From Victivallales bacterium (GTDB taxonomy: Bacteria; Verrucomicrobiota; Lentisphaeria; Oligosphaerales; Oligosphaeraceae), in the NCBI GenBank assembly GCA_017963875.1, contig JAGCTA010000550.1:1-15698 (forward strand): 15,698 nucleotides of DNA, read 5' to 3'. The notes below the pieces were generated by a model. The model had not been told where the DNA came from, did no database searches, and saw only the letters and a program-made list of their open reading frames with translations. The translations under genes were made by a program, and so were the position numbers. Of the stretch, positions 13,822-15,698 are shown one piece after another. Every line of letters starts with the position of its first letter. Within the stretch, counting starts at the first letter, position 1.

Positions 13822-15645
13822 TTACTCTTCCCAGAAATCGTAGTAGCAGTAGTTTTTCCCCTGTGGAATGCGCAGGAGTTCTGGAGAGATTTTGACACTG
13901 CGGAAGGTATCGTTCAGATTGAAAATGGCCACGACATAGTAGGTGCCCCAGGGCTTGTCAATCTGAACCTTGAAGATGGAGACGAAATCATCCCAGAGGT
14001 CGGTTTTCGTGAAGAGATTGATGGGAATAGGAGAGACATTGCTGCGTGGGAGAATGAGTTTGACGTATTTCTGACGTTCAGGGTCCAGATACCTCATGTT
14101 GTCGCCAAAGATGACTGGACTGGCGTTGATGCCGAAAAGCGTCGTCGTCGTCTTGACTTCGCAGATGGGAATTGGCTTGTTGATTGTGAACATGTTGTTG
14201 TTGGACTTGAAGAAACTACGGTCGGCAAAACTCCACATTGCAAGGCTGTTGACGGCATTTCTATGTGAACCGCCAGCGGAATTGATGGTGCCGCCGATGG
14301 CATACGAAGCGGGATGTGTCGGGAATTGTTTGTAGTTTGAGCGGCATTCGCAATAATCGGGACCGATTCGGCATGAATCGCAGGCCCCCATGAGCAGGCA
14401 GGATGAGCCGACGGCAGAGAGCAAGTGCGTGTCTGGAGTCACGAAGGTCCTGAGTCGGCGCATGAACTGGATGTGCGCCTCGTAGGCATAGCCTGTTGGC
14501 TGGTCGTCTGGCTGATAGAGACCATCGCTGAGGAAGTCGAACATGTAGTAGCGGATACCCCATTTTGCGTAAGTTTTGAGGACGTTTGCAACGTATTCGG
14601 CAGAACCAGGTTTTCCTGGGTCGAGGACGTAGAGTTTGGGCAGGGAGCCGTCTTCACGGGGTGCGCACCAACGCCAGACTTTACGTACAGTCAGTGAACC
14701 ATCGCGCTTGCGCATGAGGAATGGCTCCACCTTCTGGAAGTCCTTGCAGTCTTCCGTGATGTAGAACACGCCGAACCAGAAGCCTGGAATAAAACCGTGT
14801 GCCTTGATTTTATCAAGCGTATTCTGGAGACCGTGCGGAAACTGGACGTCATTGGGATAGAGCCAGTTGCCAGGGCGATTGCCGAAGAGGTTGGAGATGC
14901 TGATCCAGAAATATTTCAAACCGAGTTTTTGGAGGGTTTGCGAATGCTTGAGTTGGAGATCGATGGCTTCTTCTCGTGCCATGATATGCGGGATGAGAGA
15001 TCCTCCCGTCATTCCCGCGAAAGTCGCGCAGGGAGTTGGAATGTTGTTTTCAAGACGTGCTTCTTCAGCCCAGGCGTACAATGCATCGGATGGATCATAC
15101 GGAGTCTTGTGATAGAAGGCAATATAGTCAGTCTGGATGGATTGACCGGGTGCGACGTCGCAGTCGTAGGATGGCATAGTGCATTTAAGTTCCGCAATTC
15201 TCCCGTCTGGCTCAAAGACGGACTGGAACAGAACCTTGTTGTGCTGGAAGGAGAGTTGCGCAATCAAGACATGACCGCCATGGTTGTCCGTGGTGAAAAA
15301 CATCGGTGTGGTCTGGAAAGTACCGTTTTCGGCTGATACCTTCAGAACGGCGTTGTTTCTCCAGGAATCCGTGAAACGGAAAATGACTCTGTCCTGTGCA
15401 GGTGCAGCCGTTTCAGCCAAACGGAACAATTGAATATCACCGATTTGGACGGTCGAAGGAGTGTTATTCGTTAATTTGATGGCGTATGCCCTGAAATCCT
15501 GTCTCTCCTTGATGAGAATATCGTAATCAAAGACTCCGACTTTGCCATCCTGCGCCTCAGAGAACTCACCGTTGACCTTGGCAAGAAAGTTTTCTTGCAA
15601 AACAAATTGTGGGTGTGAAAAACTTTTTTTCATGATGGATACCAT
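13822..15645 (-). CDS. GH36/melibiase-like alpha-glycosidase, ended early by an in-frame stop
   Basis: A 607-residue clan GH-D-like enzyme. Residues about 10-200 form the N-terminal beta-supersandwich. The barrel shows LKYFWISISN (243-252), PNDVQFPHGLQNTLDKI and AHGFIPGFWFGVF (282-294), the strand IRYYMFDFLSDG with Asp370 as expected nucleophile, and CDSCRIGPDYCE (422-433) with Asp430 as acid/base, equivalent to the RVGPD motif of bacterial alpha-galactosidases. Cytoplasmic hydrolysis of alpha-galactosides or related alpha-linked sugars is likely; there is no signal peptide. The frame stops at TAA 13822-13824 after YYDFWEE, and the remaining C-terminal domain continues in frame to 13417, for 743 codons in all. 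The start at 15645 is the first ATG after an upstream in-frame TGA; ATG 15633 (MKKSFSHPQ) is an alternative. Neither has a clear Shine-Dalgarno. The gene is convergent with the operon. Confidence 0.88.
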   Translation of the reverse strand: MVSIMKKSFSHPQFVLQENFLAKVNGEFSEAQDGKVGVFDYDILIKERQDFRAYAIKLTNNTPSTVQIGDIQLFRLAETAAPAQDRVIFRFTDSWRNNAVLKVSAENGTFQTTPMFFTTDNHGGHVLIAQLSFQHNKVLFQSVFEPDGRIAELKCTMPSYDCDVAPGQSIQTDYIAFYHKTPYDPSDALYAWAEEARLENNIPTPCATFAGMTGGSLIPHIMAREEAIDLQLKHSQTLQKLGLKYFWISISNLFGNRPGNWLYPNDVQFPHGLQNTLDKIKAHGFIPGFWFGVFYITEDCKDFQKVEPFLMRKRDGSLTVRKVWRWCAPREDGSLPKLYVLDPGKPGSAEYVANVLKTYAKWGIRYYMFDFLSDGLYQPDDQPTGYAYEAHIQFMRRLRTFVTPDTHLLSAVGSSCLLMGACDSCRIGPDYCECRSNYKQFPTHPASYAIGGTINSAGGSHRNAVNSLAMWSFADRSFFKSNNNMFTINKPIPICEVKTTTTLFGINASPVIFGDNMRYLDPERQKYVKLILPRSNVSPIPINLFTKTDLWDDFVSIFKVQIDKPWGTYYVVAIFNLNDTFRSVKISPELLRIPQGKNYCYYDFWEE

Positions 15646-15698
15646 TTGAAGAAATGTTCTTGGAGCGACTTTGAAGATATCATGAAAGGTTCGTCAGA

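Noticed and set aside
14797..15336. Open frame of 179 codons on the + strand
   Set aside because: It lies antisense to the GH36-like gene, with no recognisable protein features and no ribosome-binding site.

Overview
The window reads as a bacterial chromosome segment. The best guess is a member of the PVC group, of the Lentisphaerae (Victivallales) or Kiritimatiellae kind. The reasons are a DUF4838 protein with a CBM9-like tail, very large glycoside-hydrolase-like proteins of a style common in those phyla, and a PaaK-type CoA ligase next to an ACT-domain protein. This is inference from protein families; there is no rRNA or other phylogenetic marker here. No phage, insertion sequence, integrase or CRISPR array is visible.

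Layout. The left edge holds two tandem tRNA-Leu(GAG) genes, the first cut by the window start, followed by a rho-independent terminator. Four housekeeping or accessory genes follow on the + strand: the nucleotide-pool sanitiser rdgB (244-849), a phenylacetate-CoA ligase-like gene (979-2280), a small two-ACT-domain protein (2536-2964), and a lipoprotein HAD acid phosphatase (3051-3692). The 255-base gap before the ACT gene is odd. It carries possible RNA hairpins and a 23-base perfect copy of the ACT gene's own first codons.

From 3816 to 13345 five + strand genes are closely packed and look like one glycan-degradation operon. They are a secreted carbohydrate-binding-like protein, a secreted 826-residue TIM-barrel-like protein of no family I recognise, a secreted DUF4838/CBM9 protein, an 877-residue clan GH-A-like hydrolase without a signal peptide, and a serine hydrolase of the class C beta-lactamase/EstB type without a signal peptide. 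Two junctions overlap or nearly touch (4639-4646 and about 12210). Converging on them from the right is a GH36/melibiase-like gene (15645-13417, minus strand). It is split by a single in-frame TAA, so it is either a fresh pseudogene or two coupled cistrons.

How they may work together (inference): the first three proteins would bind and attack a glycan outside the cytoplasm. The GH-A-like enzyme, the esterase-like serine hydrolase and the GH36-like enzyme would finish imported oligosaccharides inside. No transporter, sulfatase or regulator is in the window, so the substrate cannot be named. The GH36-like fold suggests alpha-galactosidic or related linkages.
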